A DNA stretch of 64,000 nucleotides. Origin: DYJB01 sp963777165 (GTDB lineage Bacteria > Chloroflexota > Anaerolineae > Anaerolineales > E44-bin32). Each line of letters starts with the position of its first letter. Positions within the stretch are counted from its first letter, which is position 1. The notes under the pieces were generated by a model that saw only the letters and a program-made list of their open reading frames with translations, was not told the DNA's origin and made no database searches. Position numbers and translations under genes: made by a program. Positions 54,526 to 63,853 of the stretch are shown here, piece by piece. The stretch is taken from positions 75,593 through 139,592 of the forward strand of contig CAVZPO010000022.1 of NCBI GenBank assembly GCA_963777165.1, read 5' to 3'.

Positions 54526-55344
54526 ATGAATGAGAAGACAGGCCCTTACCAAATCGTCGACATCTCACCGGCGCGCCGGGTGTGGCTGAACATCCTCGAG
54601 CTGCCCAGGCCGACGCAGAGCATGTACGGCCTGCTCGAAGTGGACGTTACGGTCGCCCGGCAGTTCATCGCCCAGCACACAGCGCGGACCGGCGAGAGGC
54701 TGTCCTTCACCGGTTTCCTGACCCACTGCCTTGCGCGCGCTGTGGATGAGAACAAGGAGGTGCAGGCCTACCGAAGAGGCCGCAAGCAACTCGTCCTGTT
54801 TGACGAAGTGAACGTTGGGCTGATGGTCGAACGGCAGATCGGAGAGACACGTGCCCTGACAGGGCATGTCATCCGGGGCGCCAACCACAAGACAAATCTG
54901 GAGATCCATCAGGAGATCCGCTCGGTACAGTCCACACCGGTGCCGCCGAGCACAGAGATGCCTGCCTGGTTCCGTTCCGCCATGTCGCTGCCGTGGCCAC
55001 TCTCCTGGCTGATCAAGGCTCTTCTCAGTTGGGCCACGCGCCGTGATCCGACGATCCCCGTGTCCATGGCAGGCACCGTTGGCGTTACTGCAGTAGGTAT
55101 GTTTGGCAAGGGCCATAGCGGCTGGGGGCTGGAGACAACGCGGCACTCGCTCGACCTGGTGGTTGGCAGCATGGCATGGAAGCCAGCCGTGGTGGAGGGC
55201 CGGATCGAGCCGCGCGAGATCCTCAACCTGACGGTGGTGTTCGACCATCATGTCATCGACGGGGCTCCAGCAGCCCGCTTCACGCGGCGGCTGGTGGAGT
55301 TGATCGAGAGCGGGGATGGGCTGGGCGAGACGGCAGATCGCTGA
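54526..55344 (+). CDS. E2-like 2-oxoacid dehydrogenase acyltransferase catalytic domain
   Basis: 272 residues. ATG 54526 has GGAGGA nine bases upstream. The chloramphenicol-acetyltransferase fold of E2 enzymes is shown by MYGLLEVDVTVARQFIAQH, LSFTGFLTHCLARAVDENKEVQAYRRG, NVGLMVERQ and the catalytic VVFDHHVIDGAPAARFTRRL. Lipoyl and peripheral-subunit-binding domains are absent, so it cannot serve a dehydrogenase complex in the normal way and is likely a free CoA-dependent acyltransferase. It is followed by an aminotransferase. Confidence 0.85.
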   Translation: MNEKTGPYQIVDISPARRVWLNILELPRPTQSMYGLLEVDVTVARQFIAQHTARTGERLSFTGFLTHCLARAVDENKEVQAYRRGRKQLVLFDEVNVGLMVERQIGETRALTGHVIRGANHKTNLEIHQEIRSVQSTPVPPSTEMPAWFRSAMSLPWPLSWLIKALLSWATRRDPTIPVSMAGTVGVTAVGMFGKGHSGWGLETTRHSLDLVVGSMAWKPAVVEGRIEPREILNLTVVFDHHVIDGAPAARFTRRLVELIESGDGLGETADR

Positions 55345-55415
55345 GCCACTGAGTGCTGATCGCAGTGTTTGGATCAGGTGACGGTGGGGTTCGCCCGCTG
55401 TCAGGAGAGCATACG

Positions 55416-56798
55416 ATGGCCGACGAAGAAAAACTCGAAGAGCTTCTCAACACAACCCGCGCCGAGATCATGGCCAAGAGTCCAAAGTCATACTCGATCT
55501 GGCAACAGAACCGTTCGGTCATGCCGGCGGGTGTAGGGAGCCTTTTCCGGCTGGCGGATCCGTTTCCGATGGTGGTCAAGCGGGCCAAAGGCGCCAGGAT
55601 CTGGGACGCGGATGACCATGAATACATGGACTGCATGCTGGGCTTCTCGACCATGATCCTCGGCAATGCACCGGACGAGGTCGAGGAGGCGATCCGGGAG
55701 GCGTTGCCGCGGGGAACGCACTACGGACAATGCCACGAGCATGAGTATGCGTTCGCCAAGCTGTTCTGCGACATGGTGCCGGGCGTCGATAAGGTGACCT
55801 TCTGCAACTCAGGGACCGAGGCAACCATGTACGCGGTGCGGCTGGCGCGAGCCGCGACCGGGCGACCCCTGATCGCGAAGTTCGAGGGCGGGTACCACGG
55901 AACGCATGATCTTCTGGCGGTGAGTTTCGGTCGTCCGCGCCCGGGCCCCGATCTGAATGGGCCCGTCGAGGATCCCGCGACACTCCCCGAGAGCCCAGGG
56001 CTTGCCGAGGGAGCATGGAAGGACACGATCGTCTTGCCCTTCAATCACCCGGCAGCCTTCGACAAGATCCGGCGTCATGCATCCAGGCTGGCCGGCGTGA
56101 TCATCGAGCCCGTGCAGGGCGCCGCGGGCACCATCCCCGCCAGCAAGGAATTCCTGTCCGAGCTGCGCAGACTCACACGCGAGATCGGGGCCTTCCTCAT
56201 CTTCGACGAAGTGATCACCGGCTTCCGTTTGGCCCCGGGCGGGGCCCAGGAGTTCTACGGGGTTACGCCGGATGTCAGCACCTACGGCAAGATCGCCGGC
56301 GGTGGTCTTCCCCTGGGCGCCTTAGGCGGAACGGTCGAGGCAATGCGGCTGATGGAATACGATGTTGACCCCGCGGGATCCATCCTCGTCGCCGGAACCT
56401 TCAACGGGAACCCTCTGGTCACAGCGGCCGGGACGGCCGTCCTGCGACGCCTGAGCAAAGAACCGCAGCTGTACACACGCATGAACGCGATGGGCGACCG
56501 CTTTCGAACCGAGATGAACCGGTTTGCCCAGGAAGGAGACTATCCCGCCACAGCCGTCGGCGTCGGCTCCATGTTCTGGATGCACACGGTGCGCGGACCG
56601 GTGAACAGCGTCCGGGATGTGCGCGCGGGGAACCAATTCGCCAATGCCGGCCTGAGGCTGCTGTACCGCAAGAACGGGCTGCACATTGCGCCCAATCATG
56701 GTTTCCTGAGCGCGGTTCACACGGACGAGGACATCACCAGGCTGATCGAGATCCACAAAGCCGCGATGGAGGAATTGAGGGCGCAAGGCGTGTGGTGA
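55416..56798 (+). CDS. Class III aminotransferase, glutamate-1-semialdehyde-aminomutase-like
   Basis: 460 residues. PLP fold type I: ARIWDADDHEYMDCMLGFSTMILG, FCNSGTEATMYAVRLARAATGR, KFEGGYHGTHD, VIIEPVQGAAGTIPA, LIFDEVITGFRLAPGGAQEFYGV and PLP-lysine in DVSTYGKIAGGGLPLGALGG. Closest in style to HemL-type aminomutases, but no haem genes are near and many relatives act on other amines. ATG 55416 follows CAGGAGA by about eight bases. The frame is intact. Confidence 0.9.
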   Translation: MADEEKLEELLNTTRAEIMAKSPKSYSIWQQNRSVMPAGVGSLFRLADPFPMVVKRAKGARIWDADDHEYMDCMLGFSTMILGNAPDEVEEAIREALPRGTHYGQCHEHEYAFAKLFCDMVPGVDKVTFCNSGTEATMYAVRLARAATGRPLIAKFEGGYHGTHDLLAVSFGRPRPGPDLNGPVEDPATLPESPGLAEGAWKDTIVLPFNHPAAFDKIRRHASRLAGVIIEPVQGAAGTIPASKEFLSELRRLTREIGAFLIFDEVITGFRLAPGGAQEFYGVTPDVSTYGKIAGGGLPLGALGGTVEAMRLMEYDVDPAGSILVAGTFNGNPLVTAAGTAVLRRLSKEPQLYTRMNAMGDRFRTEMNRFAQEGDYPATAVGVGSMFWMHTVRGPVNSVRDVRAGNQFANAGLRLLYRKNGLHIAPNHGFLSAVHTDEDITRLIEIHKAAMEELRAQGVW

Positions 56799-57020
56799 AG
56801 ACTGCAGATTGACCTTCCTCGGCCCGCGCAAGACCGTCATGCTGTCGGAAGGCCCTCACAAGTCATCGCTGGAGTGTTTGGCGGTGTCGGCACTTCCACA
56901 TGGGTCCTGCCAGTATTTGGGTGTGCCCAAGACATGAGCGGCTTGCTTCCTCTAGGGGTTACACCGCGCTGCGCGTCCGATGCCTCCAATCACAAGAGCT
57001 CTGCATCTGTCCATCGCGCC

Positions 57021-57308
57021 GCCCAACAGCTCGCTGAAACCCTCGGCACCCAGCCCCGCCCAGGACGCCCCGCCTACTACGCCCCGCCAACATCGTCCCG
57101 CCTACTGCGCCCCGCGAACTACGCGGGGCCTTCGGGGGGACCCCGGTAAGGACTTCCGGGGCGACTCCCGCCCAGTTCGCGGGACCTGCGGCGGCCTGCG
57201 GCGGCATTCGGCCCTGGAAAGTCGCCACCACCCACCGCGTCGGCCCCTGGTAAGCCCTTCGGCCCCAGAAAGACACTGGGGTCCGCGGCTGCTCGAGGCG
57301 GTCGGGAA
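57021..57308 (+). other. attC-like site 7 (long, repeat-filled)
   Basis: Begins GCCCAACAGCTCGCTGAAAC, an intact R'' box and L'' box, and ends GCTGCTCGAGGCGGTCGGG, a degenerate right end. Between them are CCCCGC..GCGGGG stems, including GCGGGGCCTTCGG and ACCCCGGTAAGGAC, shared with 63854-63969. Confidence 0.55.
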
Positions 57309-57335
57309 GCTGAAGACTATCGGAGGAGGTAGATC

Positions 57336-57408
57336 ATGAGAGAACTCATCGCGCCGCGTTCATCACGCTGGACGGCGTGATCCAGGCGCCAGGCAGCTCC
57401 GCCGACCG
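57336..57408 (+). pseudogene. Truncated 5' fragment of a RibD/DHFR-like gene
   Basis: About 70 bases starting ATGAGAGAACTCATCGC, with GGAGGAGG upstream, nearly the same as the start of the complete gene at 60890. Two to three bases are missing early, and similarity ends after the VIQAPG segment. It is a remnant of a duplicated cassette. Confidence 0.8.
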
Positions 57409-57582
57409 CTTCCGGGCCATCTGCGCCCACCCATCACGTTGCCGGCCGGGTGCCATTCCCTTCTCCTTCAAGCACGTCGTCAAGTCACGAACGCATCTGC
57501 GCGGGATTGGGTGTGACGGTTCAAGGGTACAATTAAGACAAACAAACTCGGAGAATCCCTCCCACAGGAGAACTCGGGGACC

Positions 57583-58695
57583 ATGAACTCAATCCGCCGT
57601 ACCGCCGTGCTGTGTCTGGTTGTGACAGGCATGTTCGTTTCAGGCTGTGCTCTTTATGCCCCTCCCTCTACTCCAACCGCGTCAGCGAAACCGGCTGAAG
57701 AGACGCCTACGGACGTCCCGGCCAGGGCCACGGAGACCCTGCGGCCAACTCAAGGGCCCACCGCCACAGTCTGGCCCCCGGTCTTTGACCCCGGGGCGCT
57801 CGGGGATATCCGCGCGCTAGACAGTTTTGCAGCAACAATCAATGAGAAGAATACGGTCAACGGGCAACTGACCGAGTTGACCACCACGATTGGGTATATC
57901 AAGGAACCCTACAGCGCCTATGAGGTGACCGAATTCGCTGGCGGGAGCGAAAGGACCTATCAGGTCGAAGGTCGGACGTATCACGTCAATGGCGGAGGGG
58001 ACTGGTACCTTTCCACACGCACCAATGAGAATGATGTCTTTTTCAAAGCCGACATCCCCGCGGGGAATACCGGGAAACTTGCCGGGGCCAGTTTCGCCGG
58101 CCAGGAGGATTTCCAGGGCGTCCCGGCCAATCACTTTGTTTTCGAACAGATTGCTTCGACGTCAGAGCCAAACGCAAGTTACGCGCTGGAAGGCGATTTC
58201 TATCTGGCGCAGACTGGCAACTACGTGCTCTATTCGCACTGGAAGGAAACCTCCTCCCAGGAGAACTTCAAGCAGGTCTATGAGGTCACGGAAACTCTGT
58301 CTTCGATCAATCAGTTGCCCGACATCACATTGCCCTCCGATCTGCAGGAGATGAAGACGGCCATGGACCTTCCGCTGGAACTCGGCCTGCCCCTTCCACC
58401 GGAAAGCGCCCTGGGTGGCATGATTCGATATCGGTCCGGGATAGGTGTCGACCTCTACTCCTTCAGAACCCCCCAGAGAAGCCTTGACGATTTCACGGAG
58501 TATTACAGGAATCTGACACCCCAGGACGGCTGGACGGTTTCGCACGTCGGGCATGTCAACCTCCATGAAAGCGATTGCGAATTCTCCCGTGAGTGCGTCA
58601 TCCTCAAGAAGGGAAGTACACAGGTCGTTCTTTACTACAATGGGACGACCATCCGAGCGGAATTCGACTGGCCGCACCTCTACTCGCCTTTGTAG
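57583..58695 (+). CDS. Lipoprotein of unknown function
   Basis: 370 residues. Signal VLCLVVTGMFVSGC with lipobox, a Thr/Pro/Glu linker, then a beta-rich domain (SFAATINEKNTVNGQLTELT, RTYQVEGRTYHVNGGGDWYL, YALEGDFYLAQTGNYVLYSH) resembling LolA/LppX-like half-barrel lipoproteins that carry lipids. A separate C-terminal segment (DDFTEYYRNLTPQDGWTVSH) follows. Function unassigned; intact frame with AGGAGA upstream. Confidence 0.75.
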   Translation: MNSIRRTAVLCLVVTGMFVSGCALYAPPSTPTASAKPAEETPTDVPARATETLRPTQGPTATVWPPVFDPGALGDIRALDSFAATINEKNTVNGQLTELTTTIGYIKEPYSAYEVTEFAGGSERTYQVEGRTYHVNGGGDWYLSTRTNENDVFFKADIPAGNTGKLAGASFAGQEDFQGVPANHFVFEQIASTSEPNASYALEGDFYLAQTGNYVLYSHWKETSSQENFKQVYEVTETLSSINQLPDITLPSDLQEMKTAMDLPLELGLPLPPESALGGMIRYRSGIGVDLYSFRTPQRSLDDFTEYYRNLTPQDGWTVSHVGHVNLHESDCEFSRECVILKKGSTQVVLYYNGTTIRAEFDWPHLYSPL

Positions 58696-59005
58696 ACAAC
58701 CCAAGCAGGCGGCGACCGGCCGCGGATCCGACGCGCGGCTGCAGTACAGCCCGCAACAGCGCCACGGAGGGTAAAGTCCGCGACGTATGCAGAATCATCA
58801 CGCTGGCGAGGTCCCGGACATCGCCGGTCATTGACAAAGATGCGTGTGCCGACGTGAGCCTGAAGATCGTCTGGCTAACCTCAGACCGGGAGAAAGCGTT
58901 GCCAGGATCGTGGCGCTAATGTTCGAAGCCCTCCATGATCGCTTCCGCAGTGGATTGGCTCTCCAAGAGCTGAACCTCTAACACAACGGAATCACCAGCC
59001 CCCCT
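58696..59005. other. Intergenic region, nothing recognised
   Basis: Short open frames only, without family features or start signals. Confidence 0.5.
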
Positions 59006-59205
59006 GCCTAACAACTCGATGGAACCCTGTACCACCACCCCCGCCCACTCCGCCCCGCCAACTTCGTCCCGCCAACTGCGCGGGACCTACGGCGGGACAT
59101 TTCGGTGGGGCCTACGGCAGGACCTTCGGCCGGCCAGCCGCGGCAAGACCTGATTCGAAGTACTTTCTGAGCTCTGGCCGGGGGGCTCATCTCTGGGCCG
59201 TTTCG
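59006..59205 (+). other. attC-like site 8
   Basis: Starts with an intact GCCTAACAACTCGATGGAAC (R'' and L''). Interior CCCGCCAACTGCGCGGGACC stems are related to sites 7 and 10. The right end is poor (about CTGGGCCGTTTCGCGG). Confidence 0.5.
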
Positions 59206-59228
59206 CGGCGATGCAGTGTGCGTCGCCG

Positions 59229-59256
59229 TTTGTGATTGCGATGAAACGGGTATAAT
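59229..59256 (+). promoter_or_regulatory. Promoter upstream of the DUF-like membrane protein
   Basis: TTTGTG (59229-59234), 16 bases, perfect TATAAT (59251-59256). It lies between the attC-like site and GTG 59295. Confidence 0.6.
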
Positions 59257-59294
59257 TTGGCCCTATTCGTCCGTAAACACAGGGAAGCTCCAAA

Positions 59295-59909
59295 GTGCTT
59301 TCGACACCAGGGTTCGTTCGATGGGGTGGCCTCGCCTTTGTCTTCGGCAACGCGCTTTTCCTGGTCAACAAGCTCAATGAAATGAGCCGGCTATTCTTTG
59401 GACGCACGATCCCGGATGTGATCTCCGGGCGGAACGTCGGGCTGATCCTCCTGGGACAAGTGGCCCTCGTTGTTGGTTACCTGGCTTTCTACCGGTTCTA
59501 CGCTCCGCGTGTGGGCCGGTGGGGCAAGGTTGCGCTCCGACTGTTCACCGGAGGCGGGATTGTCCTGGCCGTCGGGCATGTCAGCTTCATGTCCGGGCTG
59601 GCGGACTATCTGCCGGCTTCCATCCTTCCCATGGCCGAGAACCTCTTTCTGCTGGTACTCATCGGGGTGCTAGTCTTGCTCATCGGCCTGATCTGGCTTG
59701 GCATTCTGAACTTGCGCCAGCCGATGTTGAACCGCTGGCCGTGGCTGCCGCTGGCCACCGGGTTGATGGGTTTCCTTGGCTTTGTCGTCTTCGGCGGACG
59801 GGAGATCACAGCCATCTTCCTCCTCTTCCGCACGCTCTTTGCTCTGGGGCTGATGGGGCTGGGCCTGATGCTCTGGCTGGAGAAGCCAGCTCTGCCCGTT
59901 GCGGTTTGA
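59295..59909 (+). CDS. Six-helix membrane protein of unknown function
   Basis: 204 residues, about six hydrophobic segments (GGLAFVFGNALFLV, VGLILLGQVALVVGYLAFY, LFTGGGIVLAVGHVSFMSG, LLVLIGVLVLLIGLIWLGIL, LATGLMGFLGFVVFG, LFALGLMGLGLMLWL). GTG 59295 with GGGAAG upstream. No family recognised; the layout is typical of small Chloroflexota membrane proteins with its own promoter. Confidence 0.72.
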   Translation: MLSTPGFVRWGGLAFVFGNALFLVNKLNEMSRLFFGRTIPDVISGRNVGLILLGQVALVVGYLAFYRFYAPRVGRWGKVALRLFTGGGIVLAVGHVSFMSGLADYLPASILPMAENLFLLVLIGVLVLLIGLIWLGILNLRQPMLNRWPWLPLATGLMGFLGFVVFGGREITAIFLLFRTLFALGLMGLGLMLWLEKPALPVAV

Positions 59910-60042
59910 TCAAATGGGATTCTTCTACGGGGTAGCGCAGCCTTCATGCCTGGCAGATTGCTCCTGCTGGTGAACAAGCGCCGCCTGCTCAGCCGCTATC
60001 GACTTTCGAGACGCATTCCGTATCTTGGTGAGGTTCATCGCA

Positions 60043-60729
60043 ATGCCTAATTCGATTACGGTCGCCGCTTTTGTTGCCGGCCTGGTGCTCGTCATCGCCG
60101 CCTTCATCGGCAAGGAACTGAAGATCGCGGCGGTTGAAATGCCGGCGCTCAATCGCGGCCAACGCGTGGTGGTCGGCATCCTGGGAGTCTTTCTTGTCGT
60201 GTTCGGCATGACGGACGGCAAGTGGTTCGAGCGGGTCGCCAGCCTGGCACCCGCCACAACCACAGCACCGATGGCCACCTCCGCTCCGGCCGCCGCGGCA
60301 GAACTCGTGGCCACCTCCGCTCCAGCTCCCGCCGGCACAACCTCCAGCTGCTTCGCCGAGGTACCCGACGCCGACCGCATCATCGTCCCGATCGAGAACC
60401 ATCGCCGCACGGACCGCTATTTCGGTTCGGGCCAGCCGCGTGAAGGCGTCATGGTGATCCAGTTCAGCCAGGCGGACGAGATCATCGGTGGCCTGGAGTT
60501 CAAGACCCATTCGGGTGGTGTGGGCTTCGACCTGTTGAGCGTCGTGGATGGCGGGTGTAGTCCGATCACCACCTATGAGAACGCCTCGCGGCCCGAGCAG
60601 CCCAAAGACGCGCCCTACAATTACGACACGTTGACCTATCGCTTTGACGACATCGTCATCGCCATGGATGTCTCCTATGGCGAGGGAAACGGACAACTCT
60701 ACTTGCGCGCCGAGCAGACCGCACCCTGA
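60043..60729 (+). CDS. Membrane-anchored protein with extracytoplasmic domain
   Basis: 228 residues. Two N-terminal hydrophobic helices (VAAFVAGLVLVIAAFIG and VVVGILGVFLVVFGM), an Ala/Thr/Ser-rich linker (TSAPAAAAELVATSAPAPAG), then about 125 residues of beta-rich sequence (REGVMVIQFSQADEIIGGLEF, LTYRFDDIVIAMDVSYGEGN) with two Cys. No family recognised. ATG 60043 was chosen over upstream GTG because GTGAGG lies nine bases before it. Confidence 0.68.
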   Translation: MPNSITVAAFVAGLVLVIAAFIGKELKIAAVEMPALNRGQRVVVGILGVFLVVFGMTDGKWFERVASLAPATTTAPMATSAPAAAAELVATSAPAPAGTTSSCFAEVPDADRIIVPIENHRRTDRYFGSGQPREGVMVIQFSQADEIIGGLEFKTHSGGVGFDLLSVVDGGCSPITTYENASRPEQPKDAPYNYDTLTYRFDDIVIAMDVSYGEGNGQLYLRAEQTAP

Positions 60730-60889
60730 CATGCCTTCGGGTCCAGGTGCGATGGGGGCTGGCCTGCGCTGACACGCTCATGACCCACCCGCCCGTCCTT
60801 CCACGGCCATCCCGACAAGGCCAGTGGAAGCCAACTCAATCGAGCCGTAGTTCACCCGCCGCAAGTGGCATAGAAGAAGGAGTAAGAAA

Positions 60890-61475
60890 ATGAGAGAACT
60901 CATCGTCGCCGAATTCATCACGCTGGACGGCGTGATCCAGGCGCCAGGCGGCGCCGACGAAGACACCGAAGGTGGGTTTACGCATGGAGGCTGGACGCTG
61001 CCGTACTGGCACGATGACATTGGCGCTCACTTCTTTCAGGCGATGTCCCAGGCCGATGCACTCCTGCTCGGCCGAAAGACGTGGCAGATCCACGGCGGCG
61101 CGTTCGAACCGATGACGGGTGATCCATTCGCCGATGCGATGAACAGCGTCCGCAAGCACGTGGTGTCCACCACGTTGCAGTCCGCCTCGGCCTGGCGTAA
61201 CTCCAGCCTCATTGGCGAGCATGTCGTGGAAGCCATACGCCAGCTCAAGCAGCAGCCCGGCAAGAACATCCTGGTCGACGGGAGCAGCGTGTTGACCCAG
61301 GCGTTGGCGCAGAATGATCTGATCGATGAGTACAGTCTGCACGTCTATCCTCTCGTGCTGGGTGGTGGCAAGCGTTTGTACCCGACAGGGAAGCGCCTCG
61401 ACTTGACGCTGGTGGAAGTGACGCCCCCTTCCGACCGGCGTCGTGTTCATGCGCTATCGGCGTACCGCAGCGTGA
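60890..61475 (+). CDS. RibD C-terminal/DHFR-like reductase (frameshifted near 3' end)
   Basis: About 194 residues. MRELIVAEFITLDGVIQAPGGADED, ADALLLGRKTWQIHGGAFEPM, VVSTTLQSASAWRNSSLIG, NILVDGSSVLTQALAQNDLIDEYSLHVYPLVLGGGKRLY. An extra C in CCCCC at about 61427 pushes the frame into the following attC-like sequence; restored it ends LPTGVVFMRYRRTAA at TGA 61475, the family's normal last strand. GAAGGAG lies seven bases before ATG. A broken 5' copy is at 57336. Confidence 0.88.
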
Positions 61476-61911
61476 GGTGCCAGGTCTCCTATGCTAAACA
61501 GGAGTTGCCGCCAGACAACTCGTTGAAACCATCGAGATCTACCCCCGCCCAATGCGCCCCGCAACTGCGGCGGGACGTGCCGGTCCTCCCTGAGCAGCCC
61601 GGAGAAACGGCGCTTCCCAATCGCCAAAGCCTCGTGGATATCCATCTGCTTGCTTTGTCCATGCACGGAGGCGCCAAACAGGATCTTGATCGGCTCATTC
61701 GTGAACCGTTTATGGATCTCCCCCGTAGGTACCTCCCTCTTCTCGGCCGGGGCGTGCCAGGGACCTCCACTTCTCGACTCTGAATGACACGTATTCTCCC
61801 CCGGTTGGATCAGCCATCAGTTCACTGTATTCTTAGGGAACGGCGGCCGAGGCTCCCGGCCCATCGACCGAACCCAGCCTCAGGCCATTCGTTTCGTCCG
61901 GGGGGACGCCC
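61476..61911. other. Intergenic region with left half of an attC-like site
   Basis: GCCAGACAACTCGTTGAAAC at 61508 resembles the R''-L'' half of the attC sites, followed by CCGCAACTGCGGCGGGAC. No convincing right half is seen. The rest has no recognised gene. Confidence 0.4.
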
Positions 61912-62548
61912 ATGCCGAATCCGATTGCACCGTCTCAGCGCACGTCCCTCGGCGGCCGGGGTCGGCAATGGGGGCTGGCGGGCGCGGCGTGCGGCTGTGC
62001 CGGCCTCCTGGGTGCCGTGGCTCTCACCTTGGCTGCCGTGGGGTGGATCGGGTTCGACGTGCAGCGATCCACGCCGCGCATTCTGGAAGGGGTCGAGGTC
62101 GAGCGCGCCGGCGCCGCCGGAATACGGGCTGACGACCGAGCAACAGGAAACACTCACCGCCCTCGGCCCTCCCCAGTCCTTCTCCATCCTCTTCTATCAG
62201 GACACGATGGAGGACGGCTCGGTCTACGACGTGCGCATGGAGACCTGGACGTACTTCGATGCCCAGACCGAGATCACGTTCGTCGACGGATCGCGTGTCG
62301 CACAGGACCCTTGGGTCGTCGAAGTCGGGACGGTTCAGCCGGTTCCCTACCGTCCGGAGCAGTTCACGGGCGGGATGACGCTGGCCCAGGTCCTCGCCGC
62401 CGCCAGCCTGGACACCTACCTGCTGGTTCCTTTGGAGAAGGAGCTTCTGCCTCAGGGTGAGGTGTACTACGCTGACCAGCTCACCTTCGGGCTGAAGGAT
62501 GGTGAGCTGCGCTACATCGAGAGCCTACCGCAGGCGGAGGAGGGATAA
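61912..62548 (+). CDS. Single-pass membrane protein of unknown function (frameshifted)
   Basis: About 212 residues. MPNPIAPSQRTSLGGRGRQ precedes one membrane helix (CGCAGLLGAVALTLAAVGWIG). An indel at about 62110 separates this from the outer domain PEYGLTTEQQETLTALGPPQ, FSILFYQDTMEDGSVYDVRM and YLLVPLEKELLPQGEVYYAD. The next gene starts five bases after its stop with GGAGGAGG inside its tail, so the two are one operon. No family recognised. Confidence 0.65.
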
Positions 62549-62552
62549 CCTC

Positions 62553-63767
62553 ATGAAGCCACGGGGCTCCTTCCGCACGATCCTCCTGCTCGCCGTCGCC
62601 TCCGTGACGCTGGTCGCCGGGGTGCCCTGGCGTCAAGGAGCCGCAGCGACCGACAACCTCGACGACAGCCTGCTCTTGCTGGCGGCGAGCAGGGCGCGCC
62701 AGGCTGCACTGCAGGCGACCTTGAAGAGCCCGAATGAGCTCCAGACGCTGGCCGGCGCCTATCGCCAAGTGGGGGGCGCACTGCGCAGCTCCAGCCCGGC
62801 CTTGAATCAATCCTTGTACGAAAAGGCAAACCAGTACGACGCACGGGCGAGCGCCCTGGAACGGCGCCGCGCCCGCGGAGGTCCGCTGCACCAATTCGGC
62901 CACTTCCTGGGCCGTGTCGTCGGCGGCACGATGGACTTCGTCGGCCACGCCGCCGAGATCTACGTCGAGGGCGAGATCGACAAGGCCATCGACCAGGTGG
63001 CCAATGCACCTGCCCGAGCGGTTCAGCGGCAGCTGAACCCCCTGTGGAGAATCCTGGGCAGCAAGCTCGGGGGCGGGCTGACCGGCTTCCTGCGCGAGCC
63101 GATCGACCGTGCCATTCAGCGCAACGTCGATCGCATCCTGATCGGACGGCGGCATCGATCGCGGCCGCGCGCCACCGCCCCGGCTCCAGCGACAGCTCCT
63201 GACACGCAAACTCCCTCGTCAGCCAGTGTGGGCACGCCGGGCGAGTTCCTGGAATCGGATTGCGCCGTGCCCGGCGTGACCTTCCCCTCCCCCTACATCG
63301 GGGACCAAGTTACCGACGAGGTCTTTGACGGGCCCAGCCTGATTTGCGATTTATCGACTGAAGGCGCACACGGACTCCCGGTAAGCGCACACATTGGAAT
63401 CACTGCCTACAAGGCGGATATGCTGGAAGGGTTCTACCAACAGGCGGTAGAGGGCATCCGGGGTTTTGTGGATCAGGCGAACGAGCGGAATGCCATTCCT
63501 GATGTACCCCCTGACGCAAGATTTGAGATCACCTTCATCCGGAATGACAATGACGCCTACGTCTTCATGATCACCAGTCAGGCGAACGTCTACGATTGTC
63601 TGCTTGGATCCGGATATGGTGAAGAGAAGATAGAGGGCAAGTACCTGGTCAACCTCGGGTTCCAGTCGTGCGAGGGCGACGCTGCGTCCTACACCGCCGC
63701 GCTAGAAGACCTCCGGACGGCGGCCTTGGCCGCCATTGACCGGCTGGAAGGCGAGGCCGGCCCGTAG
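62553..63767 (+). CDS. Secreted protein of unknown function
   Basis: 404 residues. Signal peptide (TILLLAVASVTLVAGVPW), then a helical N-terminal half (LAASRARQAALQATLKSPNE, LYEKANQYDARASALERRRA, FGHFLGRVVGGTMDFVGHAA), a Pro/Thr/Ala linker near 205-225 and a C-terminal mixed domain (DCAVPGVTFPSPYIGDQVTD, FEITFIRNDNDAYVFMITSQ) with four Cys. No family recognised. ATG 62553 is supported by GGAGGAGGGA. Confidence 0.68.
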   Translation: MKPRGSFRTILLLAVASVTLVAGVPWRQGAAATDNLDDSLLLLAASRARQAALQATLKSPNELQTLAGAYRQVGGALRSSSPALNQSLYEKANQYDARASALERRRARGGPLHQFGHFLGRVVGGTMDFVGHAAEIYVEGEIDKAIDQVANAPARAVQRQLNPLWRILGSKLGGGLTGFLREPIDRAIQRNVDRILIGRRHRSRPRATAPAPATAPDTQTPSSASVGTPGEFLESDCAVPGVTFPSPYIGDQVTDEVFDGPSLICDLSTEGAHGLPVSAHIGITAYKADMLEGFYQQAVEGIRGFVDQANERNAIPDVPPDARFEITFIRNDNDAYVFMITSQANVYDCLLGSGYGEEKIEGKYLVNLGFQSCEGDAASYTAALEDLRTAALAAIDRLEGEAGP

Positions 63768-63853
63768 GCTTGTCGGAGTCGACCTCTTCGGCGTGGCTCA
63801 TTCGGCGGGCCCAGGGTGCATGTGGAATTGCCCGCCACCTCCGGGCAACCTCC

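Larger units (their letters stand above)
56799..57582. other. Intergenic region with attC-like site 7 and a gene fragment
   Basis: No intact gene. It contains the attC-like element 57021-57308 and a truncated reductase start at 57336. TACAAT at 57528-57533 may be the -10 of the next lipoprotein. Confidence 0.5.

Noticed and set aside
55416..56798. Haem biosynthesis gene hemL
   Set aside because: The fold fits, but the cassette context and absence of haem genes make a different aminotransferase more likely, so no symbol was given.
58593..58919. 108-residue plus-strand frame overlapping the 3' end of a lipoprotein gene
   Set aside because: First part is out of frame with a real gene and the rest shows no protein features.
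61476..61783. C-terminal extension of the second DHFR-like gene
   Set aside because: It is read through from an extra C at about 61427; the restored frame ends normally at 61475 and the extension lies in attC-like DNA.
61800..61812. GTTGGAT as the right end of attC-like site 9
   Set aside because: It fits GTTRRRY by chance level only; the CTCGAG flank seen at other right ends is missing.
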